From NCBI GenBank assembly GCA_026122225.1, contig JANEZZ010001570.1, positions 744,001-808,000 on the forward strand: a DNA stretch of 64,000 nucleotides, read 5' to 3'. This document shows positions 10,608 through 21,978 of the stretch, in pieces (within the stretch, counting starts at the first letter, position 1; each line of letters opens with the position of its first letter). The notes beneath the pieces were generated by a model, which ran no database searches, had not been told where the DNA came from, and saw nothing but the letters and a program-made list of their open reading frames with translations. Both the position numbers and the translations under genes were made by a program. This stretch comes from Heloderma charlesbogerti. Lineage: Eukaryota; Chordata; Lepidosauria; Squamata; Helodermatidae.

Positions 10608-11774
10608 TAATTGAGCCATTGTTAAAATACTAGTTTTACAAATATTAAGGAGTATAATAATATTTGAATCTAATAGCTTTAGACATATGCCCTAACCCTG
10701 GCACCAGCTTGTCTGGCAGAAGGGGGGGCATTGCGGGAGGGTGGGGAGAGAAGGGGTGGCTCTGTGCCATTGGGTATCCCCCAGTGGCACCACCAGGCAG
10801 GTGGGTAGCGTCTTAAAGCCGGAGTAGCGGCACAACCTTACCGGGCATGGGCCCATCAGAGCTTCCTACTTCCTTGGCCTTTCCAAGGGGGGACCTACCA
10901 TCCCCAGGCATTGGGCAAGAGGTGGACGAGTACTGACTGCTACACGGGAGCACTCCTGACAGAAACAGCACGTCAATGAAGGGTCAATGGCGGCCCTCCT
11001 GAGAAAGGGCTTGACATAAGCCAGGCACACACCTCCTCAGGTGAAAGCCATTATGAGAAGGAGTAGCCCTGGTGGCCTCACAACTCACCAGATTAGCGTA
11101 GGGACCCAATATGCCACTTACGTAGATGCCCAAGCGGGTGGGGGCAAGGTGAGAGATCCTAAATTGATCCAGCAGAACCCTGTAAGATGCTGCGTTAAGT
11201 GGCTGGGGGTACTGTGGGGTGTGACTCGTGGGGATGCAGGTGACCTGGGCGTCATATAGGGAGATGACATTGGGAGGGACAGCCGTCCCAGGGAAGTAAG
11301 CTAAGGTGGCAACCGCACAGCTTTGCAGGTCGCCCGTCTGGACAAGTGGGGTGAGGTGCAGTCATCTCACCCATATCCAGGTCGGCCACGACCGGGTCCC
11401 CGGGAGCAAGGGAGACGATGCCGCTTGCAGTGCTCCTGACAGAGATGCCCCAGGACGGCGGACCGCCCCAGCTGTGGAGTGACACCTGGGTGAAACCACA
11501 AAGGAGGAGATGGAGGCTTCAACAGCATCCAGACGAGCTGCACCCCATGTGGCTGTGTGCTGATCCTTGACTGGAAATTGGATGTTGATGCTTGGGCACT
11601 CGGGGAAGAGGAGGCTGCAGAAGGGAGGAGCTCAACCGTGGGCAGTGAGCCATCCAGAAGAGCTAATGGAGAGGAAGTGGAGGCTTCAACAGCGTCCAGA
11701 TGAGCTGAAATAGAAAGTATTAGTGAGCGTTGAGTCTGGTGTTGTGTTTGCTTGGGCTAGACAGCCGAGGGTTT

Positions 11775-11957
11775 CTATGGTCTGGCCGGGGGCGGGGGAG
11801 AGATCCCCGAGGAACACTCATCGGCTTCCAAAGGAACAAGAATTGATGCCAGTACCGGGTCTGCTTCCTCCTCGGGCCTTGGCAGCGATCTCTTGGGGAG
11901 GGGAGGCGGGGCCCTATCCTTCCCATTCTTTCTACCTTGGTCTTTCTTGGGGGCCAT
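11775..11957 (-). CDS. Short lysine/proline-rich open frame, gag/ORF1-like start
   Basis: A 60-residue open frame with a basic start (MAPKKDQGRKNGKDR), then proline-rich and acidic stretches (PEEEADP). Such a composition is common at the N-terminus of retroelement ORF1/Gag proteins, and its place inside the inverted-repeat element supports that reading. I do not recognise the family. The frame ends early and the downstream minus-strand sequence has no long continuation, so it is probably dead or not a gene. Confidence 0.25.
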   Translation of the reverse strand: MAPKKDQGRKNGKDRAPPPLPKRSLPRPEEEADPVLASILVPLEADECSSGISPPPPARP

Positions 11958-12313
11958 GATGTAGAAAGTGGGTTAAGCTTGACACCGTGTTGGCGAGAAA
12001 GAGACAAGGGCCCAGGTGCCCGGACCTAGTCCAATACTCTAACCAGCACCCCATAGAAAATGCAGCAGGAGGCTACACGCTGGGCTCGGAGGGCAACAGG
12101 CAACACCCCCCAGGCCTCGAGATCCGCGGACCCGAAATCAAGCCAAGGCAGAGAGTCTTGGATGCCAGATAGGAGGGCCACACTCCACGGCCGATAACGG
12201 CTAAAGAGGTGAGTGGCACAGAGGGGGGGGGATTGTCGCCTGTTGTACGAACCGGCGCCCACAAGGCGCAGGAAGGGCCTGTGGCCACCAGCCGGGCCAG
12301 AATACGGGCGCTG

Positions 12314-12318
12314 CCTTT

Positions 12319-12361
<43 letters not shown>

Positions 12362-12478
12362 AATCTATTCATTCATTCATTTATTTATTTATAATCTATT
12401 CAGTTATTTATTTACTTATATTTATTTATTTATTTAATTTTTAATTTTAAATTTATTATTATTATTATTATTATTATT
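12314..12478. repeat. (TTTC)n, (TTTA)n and (TTA)n tract
   Basis: About twelve TTTC units, then ATTC/TTTA-rich sequence, then an ATT run ending at 12478. It lies directly beside the CpG-rich block, giving a sharp composition switch. Confidence 0.95.
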
Positions 12479-12499
12479 GGTGTGTGTGTTTGCTTGACT

Positions 12500-13480
12500 T
12501 TGGGGGGGGGTGCGCACACCGCCGCCACAAGCGCTCTGTGCTCCCAGAAGCAGCGACAGCTGGCCATCGGGGGGGGGGCGGACACGCTGCCATCATAAGG
12601 ACAGCAGCCTCGCAGGCCGGAAAAACGCCGACAGCAACCAGTGCCGCAGCCGAGCGCGCGCCGTCGCTATAAAGGCCGGCGCTCCCGTTGGCGCTGCGAC
12701 CCACTGCCTGGAGGGGCGGCGCCCCAACCCGCGCACCCCGCCACGAGCGAGGCAATTCCGGGGCCACGGCAGCATAAGGACGCCGTGACCGCTGGAGGAG
12801 GAAGTGGGGGGGTGGGGCGGGCGGGCTGCCGCCGCCTCCAGCACCGCCACCCCCGCAGGGGAGGATGACACAGGCGGCGCGGTCTGGCAGCACCCTGGGG
12901 GCACGGCGGCATTCACACACCACGACCCCCAGAGCAGGAGGCAGAACAAGGGGGTAGGCGCACCCCCGCCATAAATGCCGGCACCCCCGCAGGGGAGTGG
13001 GACAGAGGCGCTGCGCTTGGGAGTGACAGCAACCCTGGGGGTGCGGCGGCACACCGCGACCGCCGGAGAAGGCATACAACGTAGGGGGGCGGGCGGGCAA
13101 CCAGCCGCAAGTGGCAGTGCCCCCGGAGGGGAGCCGGACAAGAGGCGCCACTCCTGGGTGCACGCCGCTGGGCCTCCCACTGACACGGCAAGAGGCAGCC
13201 AAGGAGGGGGCGGCACCCGGACACGAGCGCCCAAGCCTCGCTCACCAGGAAACCTGGAGCCGGGTAGGCGCGGAAAAAGGGGGGGCAGGTGAGCTACCGC
13301 CGCAAGCCCCGGGGCCCACAGGGGCCCGCAAACCGCCGGAGGCAACAGGCCCCGAGCCCCAGCGCCTGCTGCCACCAACGTCGGTGCTCCTGCCAGGAGG
13401 GCAGGCACCAGGCACGAGGCAGCCACGCAGGAGCGCAAGCGCCCCACCGCGAGCACCAGGAATGCTGGAGCCGAGGCAAG
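12500..13480. repeat. CpG-rich degenerate minisatellite, unit about 130 bp
   Basis: Very GC-rich with many CpGs. Recurrent words GCACCCCCGCAGGGGAG, CCCTGGGGG(T/C)GC.GGCGGCA and CACCGCGACC return about every 125-135 bp (for instance near 12850, 12980 and 13115), with about five diverged copies. Long frames on both strands here (up to 330 codons on the minus strand) come from lack of stop codons in GC-rich repeats rather than from a conserved protein. Confidence 0.65.
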
Positions 13481-13879
13481 CGTCGACATGAAGTGGTTTG
13501 GGCGCGCTGATTGCACGCGGAGTCCAGTGGCTGCAACGACGATGAAGCTGATCTCCAGCAGGCAGGTGTCCTTCATTCGTTTCAAGGCAGAGCTGTCGTT
13601 CTCTATAGCTGCGTCGAGCCAGAGAGCTGAGATTGGGAGGGGGAGCTGAGTTTAAGGCAGCTCAGCCTGCCCCTCCCTGCATGGTGGTGCCACTGGGGTG
13701 CACCAATCAGAGGCCCCTACATCTTGTCACCCCACCTGCCCGCAATGGCCCCCCCTTTCAGCCAGACAAGCTGGCCCCGGGGTGAGGGCATAACTGACGG
13801 GTGGCGAAGGGAAAGGTCATCTTGTGTATGGCTGCCAATCTCATATTAGGCACCCACAGCAAACAGCCCTCAGAGGACC

Positions 13880-14890
13880 TTAGGTGGAGGACTGGGATGT
13901 AGAGGAGAAGGCACTCCCTAAGGTACCTTGGACTTTAAAGTTAAGAACCAGCACTTTATATTTTGCTCGGAAACAAATTGGCAGCCAGCGTAAAGATTTT
14001 AAAACTGGTATAATATGGTCTCCACAGGATGTCCCAGAGACCGACCTGGCTGCCATATTTTGTACCAGTTGACATTTCTGAACTAGATGTAAAGGCAGCC
14101 CCAAGTACAGCGCATTGCAGAAATCAAGCCTAGAGGTTACCAGTGCGTGGACCACCATTACCAGTCCACACATTCCAGGAATGGGCATAGTATCAGCCAA
14201 AGTTGATAACAGGCACTACTCACCATTGCCTCCTCCTGGGGTGCCAGGAGCAGGGTTGGGTCAAGAAGCACCCCCAAGTACCAACTTGCTCCTTCAGGTT
14301 GAGGGCAACCCAATCCAGAACCGGTTGACATACCTCAATACCTGAATTACTCACCATGAGCACCTCTGTCTTGCCTGGATTCAATTTCAGCTTGTTCTCC
14401 CTCATCCAGCCCATTACCGACTTCAGGCAGTCATTCAGAGGAGTCATACCTTCCTTGGATAGAGAAGTTAAGGAGAAATAGATTTGGGTGACGTCAGCAT
14501 ACTGATAACACTCAGCCCTAAACCTCCTAATGATCTCTCCCAGCGATTTCATCTAGATATTGAACAGCATTGGGGATAGAATGGAGCTCTGAGGGACTCC
14601 ACATAATAGTTCCTTTTTGGAGGAACAACTATCCCCAAGCGATGCCATCCGGAACCATCCTGAGACAAAGGAGTGGAATGACTACAGAGCAGTGCCCCCA
14701 ACTCCCAACAGCGATCCAGAAGGATACCATGGTGAATGGTATTGAATGCCTCTGAGAGATCCAAATGAATCAACAGGGATGCACTCCCCCTATCAATTCT
14801 CAGGCGAAGATCATCCAACAAGGTGATGATGGCAGTCTCAACTCTGTATCCCCCTCTGAAGCTGGTTTGAAATGCACTTGATAGATGCAT
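13880..14890 (-). pseudogene. L2-clade LINE, reverse transcriptase fragment
   Basis: Minus-strand ORF2 remains in three shifted frames. From 14890: FQTSFRGGYRVETAIITLLD and LLIHLDLSEAFNTIHHGILL (RT core with the D in the DLSEAF box). From 14552: IYFSLTSLSKEGMTPLNDCL and MGWMRENKLKLNPGKTEVL (thumb-side motif). From 14200: HALVTSRLDFCNALYLGLP then HIIPVLKSLRWLPICFRAKY, the C-terminal domain typical of L2-like elements. Between blocks there are frameshifts and the YxDD region is degraded (ADVTQIYFS). The 3' end runs to about 13840. Confidence 0.85.
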
Positions 14891-15239
14891 GTGCTAGGAC
14901 ACTGGGATTGGCTGCTGGGATTGCTGCTGTGTAATGGGAGAAATGGTTCTTTCTTCCTCACAGTTTGCCCAGTGTATTCCGAATTGAGGTGCACGGGTGG
15001 AACACTATGCATATGGAACCTAATTGATAATATCTCTGGCATGAGACTATTTTGGCATGAGCCAGCCAATGAAGTTGTAAACATGATTCAATAAATATAA
15101 TTAATAGAATTTAGTGCAGACTTAAGAACAGTATTGCCTATTCTGTTTACCTCACAGCAAAACAGTGCAGTTTTTCAAACACATCTATCCCAGGAAGGGC
15201 TGTATCTAAATGAAACAGCACCTGCTTACCATGAAGAAA
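14891..15239. other. No gene recognised
   Basis: Unclassified sequence between an L2-clade LINE and a SINE tail. Confidence 0.5.
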
Positions 15240-15367
15240 GATGCAGCATCTCCAGATAGGTCTGGGAAAACCCCTGCCAGAAACCCTGGACAGCTGCTGC
15301 CAGTCAGTGTAGACAATACTGAGCTAGATGGGCCAAGGGTCTAACTCAGTCTAAGGCAGAGTCCCAA
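15240..15367 (+). repeat. tRNA-derived SINE, 3' part
   Basis: Holds the tail module of a common reptile SINE: CTGCCAGAAACCCTGGACAG, GCTGCCAGTCAGTGTAGAC, TACTGAGCTAGATGGGCCAA and CTAACTCAGTCTAAGGCAG. The Pol III A/B-box head is missing or degraded. Confidence 0.75.
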
Positions 15368-17627
15368 TTTAAAATTAACTCTGATACAGTGTGAAAAAAG
15401 GGTTGTTGTTTTTTGTTTTCATTTCAACCACCTTCTTTGAACTCCAAACCTGAGCTTGAAGCAATTTTTTTAAAAAAAGCTAAACCTTACTTCTGCAAAT
15501 ATAAAAACCTACTTAGAATTTCATGCATAATTATCTCCCTGCTGGCTTGCTGATATGAAGCTAATCACACTAAGAAATTAGCTACCTCTTTTTTTCCCAA
15601 GGAATTATATCAATTTGTAGTATCGTTTGACAAGATTTTTTTTAATTGATTACCATAAATTCCAATTTCTAGACGGAGAGCTTCAAATACAAAAAACACA
15701 CACAAAACATTCTATAGGGAAGATTAGCTTATTTTCTGCTCTTGTTTTACAGAGACATAAACATATCACACTGCATGCATGATAAACAAGGATGAAGACA
15801 ATTAAATGTGGGGAAAGTGTTCAGATATGCCACTTGAATACAGTAACTATAATCCCTTCTTCTCAATGCTGTTTTATATAATGCCATTTAAAAAAAAATA
15901 GAGTTGTAGGCCTGAAGGGTGTCTGAAGGGCACCTGGAGCACAACCTGCACTGAGACATGTCCTTCTACTTAACCCACCTGCCCCCAGAACTCTTCAACA
16001 AAGAGCATGTCAAAAATACATAGTAGAAAAGGCCAGGGTGTCAGGTTTGTGTTAATCCCGTTCATGACATCACTGCTGTGAGGCTTAGATTTTACTTTTA
16101 GCAGTGATTCTGGGGAGCTGTTAACACATCTGGTTGAGAATTTCTGTCACGGTCCAGAATCTAAGCCTAGCAATTGCAGGTTCAAGAGTCTCAAGGTGGT
16201 CAACACAAACAGGGTCCAGGCAAAAGCTGAAGATTCAAAACAGTCCAGCTCACGGGCAACAAGGTCTCAAGGCAACACAACTGTCAAGGAGCAAGCATAT
16301 GGAAAGTTAGTGTTTAAACCCAGAAGTACTTTTGCCAAGAAACATTCAGAGATGTAGTAGAAAAGGCCGAGGCCTAAGGGTAGGCCTGGGCCTGAACCAA
16401 AGTCCCCAAAATGGAAAAGTACAGGGAATGTAAGTGAAGAAAAATAACACACAGATAACTGGGTAAGAGGGTGGAATAAACAATCCTTAAGACAGATAAA
16501 GGAGGCTGCAGCTCCTATCTCATGAGGACAATGGGCAGGCTGGACAAGCAGAAACCCATTGCCTAATGAGATAAGGTACCGCCTTGCAGGAATTTGCAAA
16601 TCATTGAGCCCCAGTTGTGCATAAGAGTGTATTCATGGATAGAAAGAAGCATCCTGTACACATGATAATGCCTGGTGCCGCATGCGTGATGATATAGATA
16701 GCGTATGTAAGCTTCTAAATGGCTAAGATCTCTTGCCTAGTATTTCTTACTATGTACTGTGTTTTCTGATAAAAGCTTGTTTAACCTGTTCCCAACTAGT
16801 AGTTCTTTTGTGAATTACCTGTGTATACACATTAGTGAATAAAGTGTTATTTCAGATATGTGACCACCAGTCTCATCCTTCAGGCAGGGATGGTTTTCAC
16901 TCCTTTTGCTTCCCCCACAGAGTCAAGGCGAGGGAAGCTGGATTCAGGCAGTTCTAGTCCACACTGTTTCCAGCAACTCTTCCAGCTCCCAATTGCTGTT
17001 CTTAGGCAGAGGCTGTCAGAACCCCACCCAGGATCTAGCTGAAGCTTGTTAGTAGCATCTGAAAAGTCTCCTTGTGAGGAGCACCCATACTCCTGAGGCA
17101 CCCCTTTACTCCTAAGGAGTCCTCTGCCACAGCCAGGGGTTTCTCCTGGGCTTGAAGAACCTGGCCTGTCTCTCCAGTCTATCACTCTTGGGGGCTGAGG
17201 TCCTGCGCTCCTCCAGGCCCTCTGACCCTGGCATGTCCTGAGCCTCAGCAGCTGCTGGGGGCTCTGGGTCTGCCTCTGAGGAGGAATCGTCCAGTTTGGG
17301 CATGAGGTTTCCACAAGAGCAAGAGAACTGTCCAAACAGGTTGCAGAGAGCTAAGCTAGGTCAATAATGGGTAGGCATCAGTGGAGGAGCTTTATAGCTG
17401 GCATGCACAGGCTCTGTACTCTTCCAAAGTAGCAGCACTCAGGAAAGTCCTCACACTGCCAAATGAGCATTGCACCTTTAAATCATCCTCAGCAGCATTT
17501 ATTGTACAGTCAGGCCCATTAAAACCACAAAAATAAATCATAGTCATTATTTTACACAATCACGTAGAAATATAAATATTGAATCATTACACAAGAGAAA
17601 GAAGAATAAAAGCATAGTCATTAAAAC
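15368..17627. other. No host gene; possible old LTR and retroelement traces
   Basis: Mostly unclassified. Around 16740-16860 a run resembling an LTR end is seen (ATAAAAGCTTGTTTAACC, later GAATAAAGTGTTATTTC). From 17303 leftwards the minus strand has an open, acidic and proline-rich frame (MPKLDDSSSEADPEPPAAAE ...) that looks like retroelement-linked low-complexity coding sequence, but I cannot assign it. Confidence 0.35.
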
Positions 17628-17654
17628 ATACACACACACACACACACACACACA
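17628..17654. repeat. (CA)n microsatellite
   Basis: Thirteen or so CA units. Confidence 0.95.
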
Positions 17655-17819
17655 TTTAAAGCAAAATATGGTACAAAAGTTAAAACATGAGATATAAAAT
17701 GGGAGTTACAATTAAGATAAAGAAATCATCTTATGAGACCTTTGGATGGAAAAGAGGAACTTAGCCACTAGCATTGATTTGTTTATACTGCCCCCCCCAA
17801 AAAAAATTCCAAATACCGC

Positions 17820-18426
17820 TCCAATGGTCTTCCAGGGCATTTCCTCATAATAGGGCAGAGTAGAGACTACTATGGAGGCTACTTTCAAAGAAAATGTGAC
17901 CTAAAGTTTCAACTACTTCATCTCCACAAGGACACAAATGATCCTCATATGGGGCACTCTGATAGCACCCTTCCAATATGGCAGAAGGGAGACAATTAAA
18001 TGTTGCCCTAGAGAAGGAATGACGATACTTGGGAATGGTCAAATTATTCAAATACCTGGCCTATCTAGGGAATTCAAAACTTAAGCCCAGATGTATTGGG
18101 GTGCAAAATCTATGGGCCTTATATTGAAAATCAATATCCTTGATCTGTTGTTCTAAAATAGGTTTTACAGCAGAATAATCTCTTGTATGGAGAAAATCCA
18201 TAGAAAGGCCTAGCAGATGCAGTTTAAGAGTAACGGCTTTAAACAATAAACTGGTAAAGGCATCTTTTTGTAAGAGTTAGAGATAACCTAAAGATGGCTC
18301 AGAAGAATAAGGAACCTTTAGACAATAGTGAAAGGCAAGGAACCAAGCCCTGCATTTTATAGATGAAAGAACAGCATACAGCCATAATCCAGCAGTCGAC
18401 ACACATCTTGGCATTCCAAAAAGTGA
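17820..18426 (-). pseudogene. LINE ORF2 C-terminus (clade not assigned)
   Basis: Minus-strand C-terminal part of a LINE ORF2. The stretch FSRATFNCLPSAILEGCY followed by PYEDHLCPCGDEVVETLGH (C-x-C ... H ...) is the zinc-knuckle-like tail seen in several LINE clades. Upstream frames (DYSAVKPILEQQIKDIDFQ; CVDCWIMAVC region) continue the same ORF with frameshifts. It is interrupted at 18427 by a hairpin element and resumes at 19296. Confidence 0.65.
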
Positions 18427-19295
18427 TAGGGATGGCGGAGAATTCCACCACGGATTTCAGTGAGGCTGAATGCACTGGCATTCGGCCCACTGAAGTCCGT
18501 GGCGGAACAGCCTCCCACCCCCCGCGGATTCCCCCCCACCGGGACGAAGCTTACCTGGGGTGGATGTTCCAGCGGCGGCAGCGGCTCCAGTGGCGGCTCC
18601 GGCGGCGGCTGGTCTTTCGACCGGCTGTCGTGGCCACCATTTGCATCTGCTCTTTGCCGTGATAGGCTATGTAAGTATTTACGTAGCCTATCACGGCAGG
18701 CAAAAGAAAAAAGAAAAAAAAACAGTGAACGCAAATGGCGGCAGCTACGGCAGCCGCCATTTCCGTTCCCTATTTTTAGCCGTTTTAGCCTACATAAATA
18801 TTTACGCAGGCTATTACGGCGAAAAAAAGGGGAACGTAAATAGTATAGTGGGCGCTATTTGCGTTCCTTTTTCTTTTGCCGTAATAGCTTAAGTAAATAT
18901 TTATGGAGGCTAAAACGGCAAAAAACAGGGAACGCAAATGACGGCCGCCGTAGCCGCCGCCATTTGCATACGCTGTTTTGTTTTTTCCTGTGGTGATAGG
19001 CTACGTAAATACTTACGTAGCCTATCACGGCAGCCTGGCTGGATGCAAATGGCGGCCGCTACGGCAGCCGCCATTTGCATCCGCAGCAGCCAGTCCACGG
19101 CCGGAATTCCGGCTGCGGACGGCCCTGGCCGGCGGCTCCACAGAGCTGCCACAGAGCGGAGCTGGCCGGGCAGGATTCTGGGGGGAAAGACCGGATCGCC
19201 TCCCCCCATCGAGGATTCCGGGCGGAGGGACAGAGCGCCTCCCCCCCACCGCGAATCACATCCATGAAAAGGTAAGTGACTTTCATACATCCCTA
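18427..19295. mobile_element. Hairpin hAT-like element, ATATTT-loop subfamily
   Basis: About 869 bp, TAGGGATG to CATCCCTA. Flanks AAAAGTGA and AAAAGGGA match at 7 of 8. Left End A contains a CACGGATTTCAGTG/CACTGAAGTCCGTGG palindrome (18449-18501). Two GATAGGCTACGTAAATA hairpins (18660-18700, 18997-19032) flank AAATGGCGGC palindromes (18735-18765, 18935-18968, 19045-19080) and central TAGCCTACATAAATATT hairpins. Right End B has AAGGTAAGT at 19269-19277. It splits a LINE ORF2 tail. Confidence 0.9.
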
Positions 19296-19443
19296 AAAAG
19301 GGAGTGCAAGAAGTTTGAAAGAACACTCTCCACAGTTGAGTTAAATCCTCGGATCCATCATGGCACACCATACAACAACTGGGACAGAATTTTGACCTTA
19401 AATGCTTGTACAACAATGGGAACAAATTGTGCCCCCTTAGTAT
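19296..19443 (-). pseudogene. LINE ORF2 fragment continued
   Basis: Minus strand reads VQAFKVKILSQLLYGVP, then a stop, then WIRGFNSTVESVLSNFLHSL, joining smoothly to the fragment at 17820-18426. 'LSQLLYGVP'-type words are typical just after the RT domain of LINE ORF2. A second hairpin element starts at 19444 inside the same ORF. Confidence 0.6.
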
Positions 19444-20061
19444 TAGTGATGTATGAAATTCACTTACCTTTCCGTGGATTATGTTGATGGTGGGGGGGAG
19501 GCGTTCCTTCCCTCCCCCCGGAATCCTCGACGGGGGTGGAGGCGATTCATTCCTCACCCCCCAGAATCCACCACGGCTGGCTCTGCTCCGTGGCAGCTCT
19601 GCAGAACAGCCGGCCAGGCCCAGCCAGGCCACAGCTGTCCGCAGCTGGATTTCCGGCCGAGGAGGGCTCTGGGGAAAAAAAAACCCCAAAAATGCATACG
19701 CAAATGGCGGTGGCTACAGCTGCTGCCATTTGTGTTCCTTATCTTTGGCCATCTTAATCTATGTAAATATTTATGTAGACTATGATGGCAAAAATAAAGG
19801 GGAACGCAAATAGCGTAGCGGGCGCTATTAGTGTCCCTTTTTGATTCACCATAAATATTTACACAGGCTAAAACGGCGAATCAAAAGGGGATGCAAATAG
19901 CGCCCGCTACACTATTTGCATTCCCCTTTATTTTCACCTTTATAGTCTACGTAAATATTTACGTAGACTAAGATGGCCAAAAATAAGGAACGCAAATGGC
20001 AGCAGCTGTAGCCACCGCCATTTGCGTATGCATTTTTGGGGTTTTTTTTTCCCCAGAGCCA
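19444..20061. mobile_element. Hairpin hAT-like element, right end lost
   Basis: Left terminus TAGTGATG and End B (CACTTACC at 19462-19469) are present. The interior from 19664 to 20061 is one large palindrome: GGGCTCTGGGGAAAAA at its left is mirrored by TTTTTCCCCAGAGCC at its right, with AAATGGCGGTGGC, AATCTATGTAAATATT and CGTAGCGGGCGCTATT words mirrored in between. The element ends abruptly at the far side of this palindrome. The expected End A and the right duplication are absent. Confidence 0.8.
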
Positions 20062-20330
20062 AATGTTCTGAATGCCTCGGATGAGTGAAAATAGATTCAG
20101 ATGATGTAACAGATGACATAATGCCTCAGTATGTACAAACAAAAATCTGTATAATCATTTTACTCCAAATGTGACCAAATGAATAAATGTTGCACTTGTC
20201 ATGATTATTAAAATGCAGCACTTTCTAATATCTGTTTAAAGAGGCCCTTACAGATGTCTGCAGTTTGGGGGGCATTTTCAGTGTTGCCTAAATCATCACA
20301 ATCACATCATTAATATGTATACTGTTCTGG

Positions 20331-20332
<2 letters not shown>

Positions 20333-20369
<37 letters not shown>
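20333..20369. repeat. (CT)n microsatellite
   Basis: About eighteen CT units. Confidence 0.95.
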
Positions 20370-20371
<2 letters not shown>

Positions 20372-20518
20372 AGAGTAGTGTCACAACAGATGCGGGAGGG
20401 GGATGAAGAAAATAAGTTTCAAGAACGTGAGTGTGTGGCTGTTTTCCCTATGAAGATTTGAAGAACAGGAGGGTGGCCAAACAGGAGTAGCAAGGGCAGA
20501 TTTACACCGGGTATGTTT

Positions 20519-20577
20519 TTTTTAATTACAAAAGCACATAATGTTGTAATATTTAATTACAAAAGCACATAATGGAG
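20519..20577. repeat. 30-bp tandem duplication
   Basis: TTTAATTACAAAAGCACATA is followed by TATTTAATTACAAAAGCACA, two nearly identical copies in tandem. Confidence 0.85.
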
Positions 20578-20699
20578 AACAGGGGCAAGAGGAAACGAAG
20601 AACTTAGGGAAGTAATGGGAAAGTGTGGCAAGTGCAATAGCGCTTTTGCAGATCACAGTCAAAAAGGAGACACAGACACTTTGCTTTGGAAGTTAAATT

Positions 20700-20842
20700 G
20701 ACCACAGCTCCATTTGGGGTTCTCTGGGGATTCAGGCAGGAATTTCCATTTCCAGCCCTACATAGAGAAGCTGGGGATCAAACCTGGGACCTTCTGCATG
20801 TAAAGCAGGTACTCTACCACTGAGCCACAGACCTTCCCTCAT
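20700..20842 (-). repeat. tRNA-derived SINE
   Basis: On the minus strand: A-box-like TGGCTCAGTGGTAGAGTA, then CTGCTTTACATGCAGAAGG, B-box-like GGTTTGATCCC, and the module CTGCCTGAATCCCCAGAGA. This is the usual head of the reptile SINE whose tail is at 15240-15367. Confidence 0.85.
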
Positions 20843-20844
20843 GT

Positions 20845-20975
20845 ACTAGTGAGGTAGACTGAGGTAGAGAGCGCCTGGGCCAACAAGCTTCACAACTGAT
20901 GTGGGTTTCAAACCCAGTTCTCCGCAATCCAAGTCCAACACACTTCCCATTGCACCATATTACTCCTAGGACTCA
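20845..20975 (-). repeat. Second tRNA-derived SINE type (Sauria-like)
   Basis: Minus strand: ATGGTGCAATGGGAAGTGTG, TTGGACTTGGAT, then GGGTTTGAAACCCACATCAG, resembling the head of the SINE family common in squamates (GTGTAGTGG..., GTTGGACTAGGA..., GTTCAAATCCCCA). Abuts the previous SINE. Confidence 0.65.
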
Positions 20976-21846
20976 TGTTATAGTGCAGAATACATACATT
21001 CTTCCATAGGACCACTAACCTCCCCCCCTCATCTTAAGTTGATTCATCTGTCTAAAAGTCATCAGACTTGGCCACACTTACACTTGCTTTGCAGTTGCTG
21101 GATTTCTCTGTTGTGTGTCTTTCTGCCTTCAGATTCACTTTCAGCCTACAGTGAGTTAGGGAGGGTAGGATAGGATTAGGATGGCGAAATGAATCATTTC
21201 ATCACAGGCTAAAAATGCACCAAGCAACCAGGCCAATTTTTGATAATGTGGATCAGCCCATATAAACTGAACTCCCATGTCTGTGTCCAACAAAGATATG
21301 TTGGGAAACCTGAAAATCTATGCTGCTTTTGTAGAGTACACATGGCTATTGCTTAGAAAGGCTGTTTAAATGGGAATATAGTCTGAAAACCAATGAAATA
21401 CCCACTAGCTGGCTCTAAGAATACCATTTTGTTTTAAACAAGAATTTACAAAATGACAATTGTGCAGCATAACTGTTGTATGTTACAGTATAATAGTGTT
21501 TATTTGAAGCTCTTCCATTGCATCTTCTGAACTGTTAAATGGAATAGACTTTAATGGATAGCATTTCCTTTTCCTGAAGCATTTATTCTTCTGGTACAAT
21601 ATAACTCGGTGCTATTTTAAAGCAATTTTATAGCAATCAAAATGGTATCATGAAAGAGAATGAAGAGGACAGGACCTGCTGCCATACTGACAATAACAAG
21701 GCAGTTCTTAGTTCTCCAGATAGCGTCAGACAGTATGCAAGACTTGAGGGCTCAAGTATTACATTTTGGATCTTTATCTACTACACAGAGAAGATAAAGC
21801 CCAGTGCTGTTGAGGAAGTAATGTTGATCTAAAGCCTGCTTTTTAA
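20976..21846. other. No gene recognised
   Basis: Unclassified AT-rich DNA. Confidence 0.55.
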
Positions 21847-21978
21847 GGAAGAAGAGGAAGAGGAGGAAGAGGAAGAGGAAGAGGAAGAGGGAGAGGAAGA
21901 GGAAGAGGGAGAGGAAGAGGGAGAGGAAGAGGAAGGAAGGATAGAAGGAAGGAAGGAAGGAAGGAAGGAAGGAAGGAA
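21847..21978. repeat. Purine-rich (GAAGAG)n/(GGAA)n tract
   Basis: About 130 bases of pure A/G on the plus strand: GAGGAA-type units then (GGAA)n. Homopurine-homopyrimidine mirror repeats of this length can form triplex (H-) DNA. Confidence 0.95.

Larger units (their letters stand above)
10685..13803 (-). mobile_element. 3.1-kb element with inverted terminal repeats (DIRS-like or LTR-derived)
   Basis: The first 120 bases (10685-10805) reappear as the reverse complement at about 13685-13803: GCCAGCTTGTCTGGC, CATTGCGGG, CCCAGTGGCACCACCA all match in order. Inside, reading the minus strand from the right, lie a CpG-rich repeat region (13480-12500), a tetranucleotide tract, a short open frame beginning MAPKKDQGRKNGKDRAPPPL (11957) and then GC-rich DNA with no recognisable polymerase. 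Inverted rather than direct terminal repeats would suit a DIRS-like retrotransposon with a deleted interior. Two solo terminal repeats in opposite orientation joined by recombination would also fit. No reverse transcriptase or tyrosine recombinase is visible. Confidence 0.4.

Noticed and set aside
12593..13585. 330-codon minus-strand frame and several overlapping long frames on both strands
   Set aside because: They lie in CpG-rich degenerate minisatellite DNA with few stop codons. Composition is Ala/Pro/Arg/Gly-rich, with no domain, and overlapping frames on both strands are equally long.
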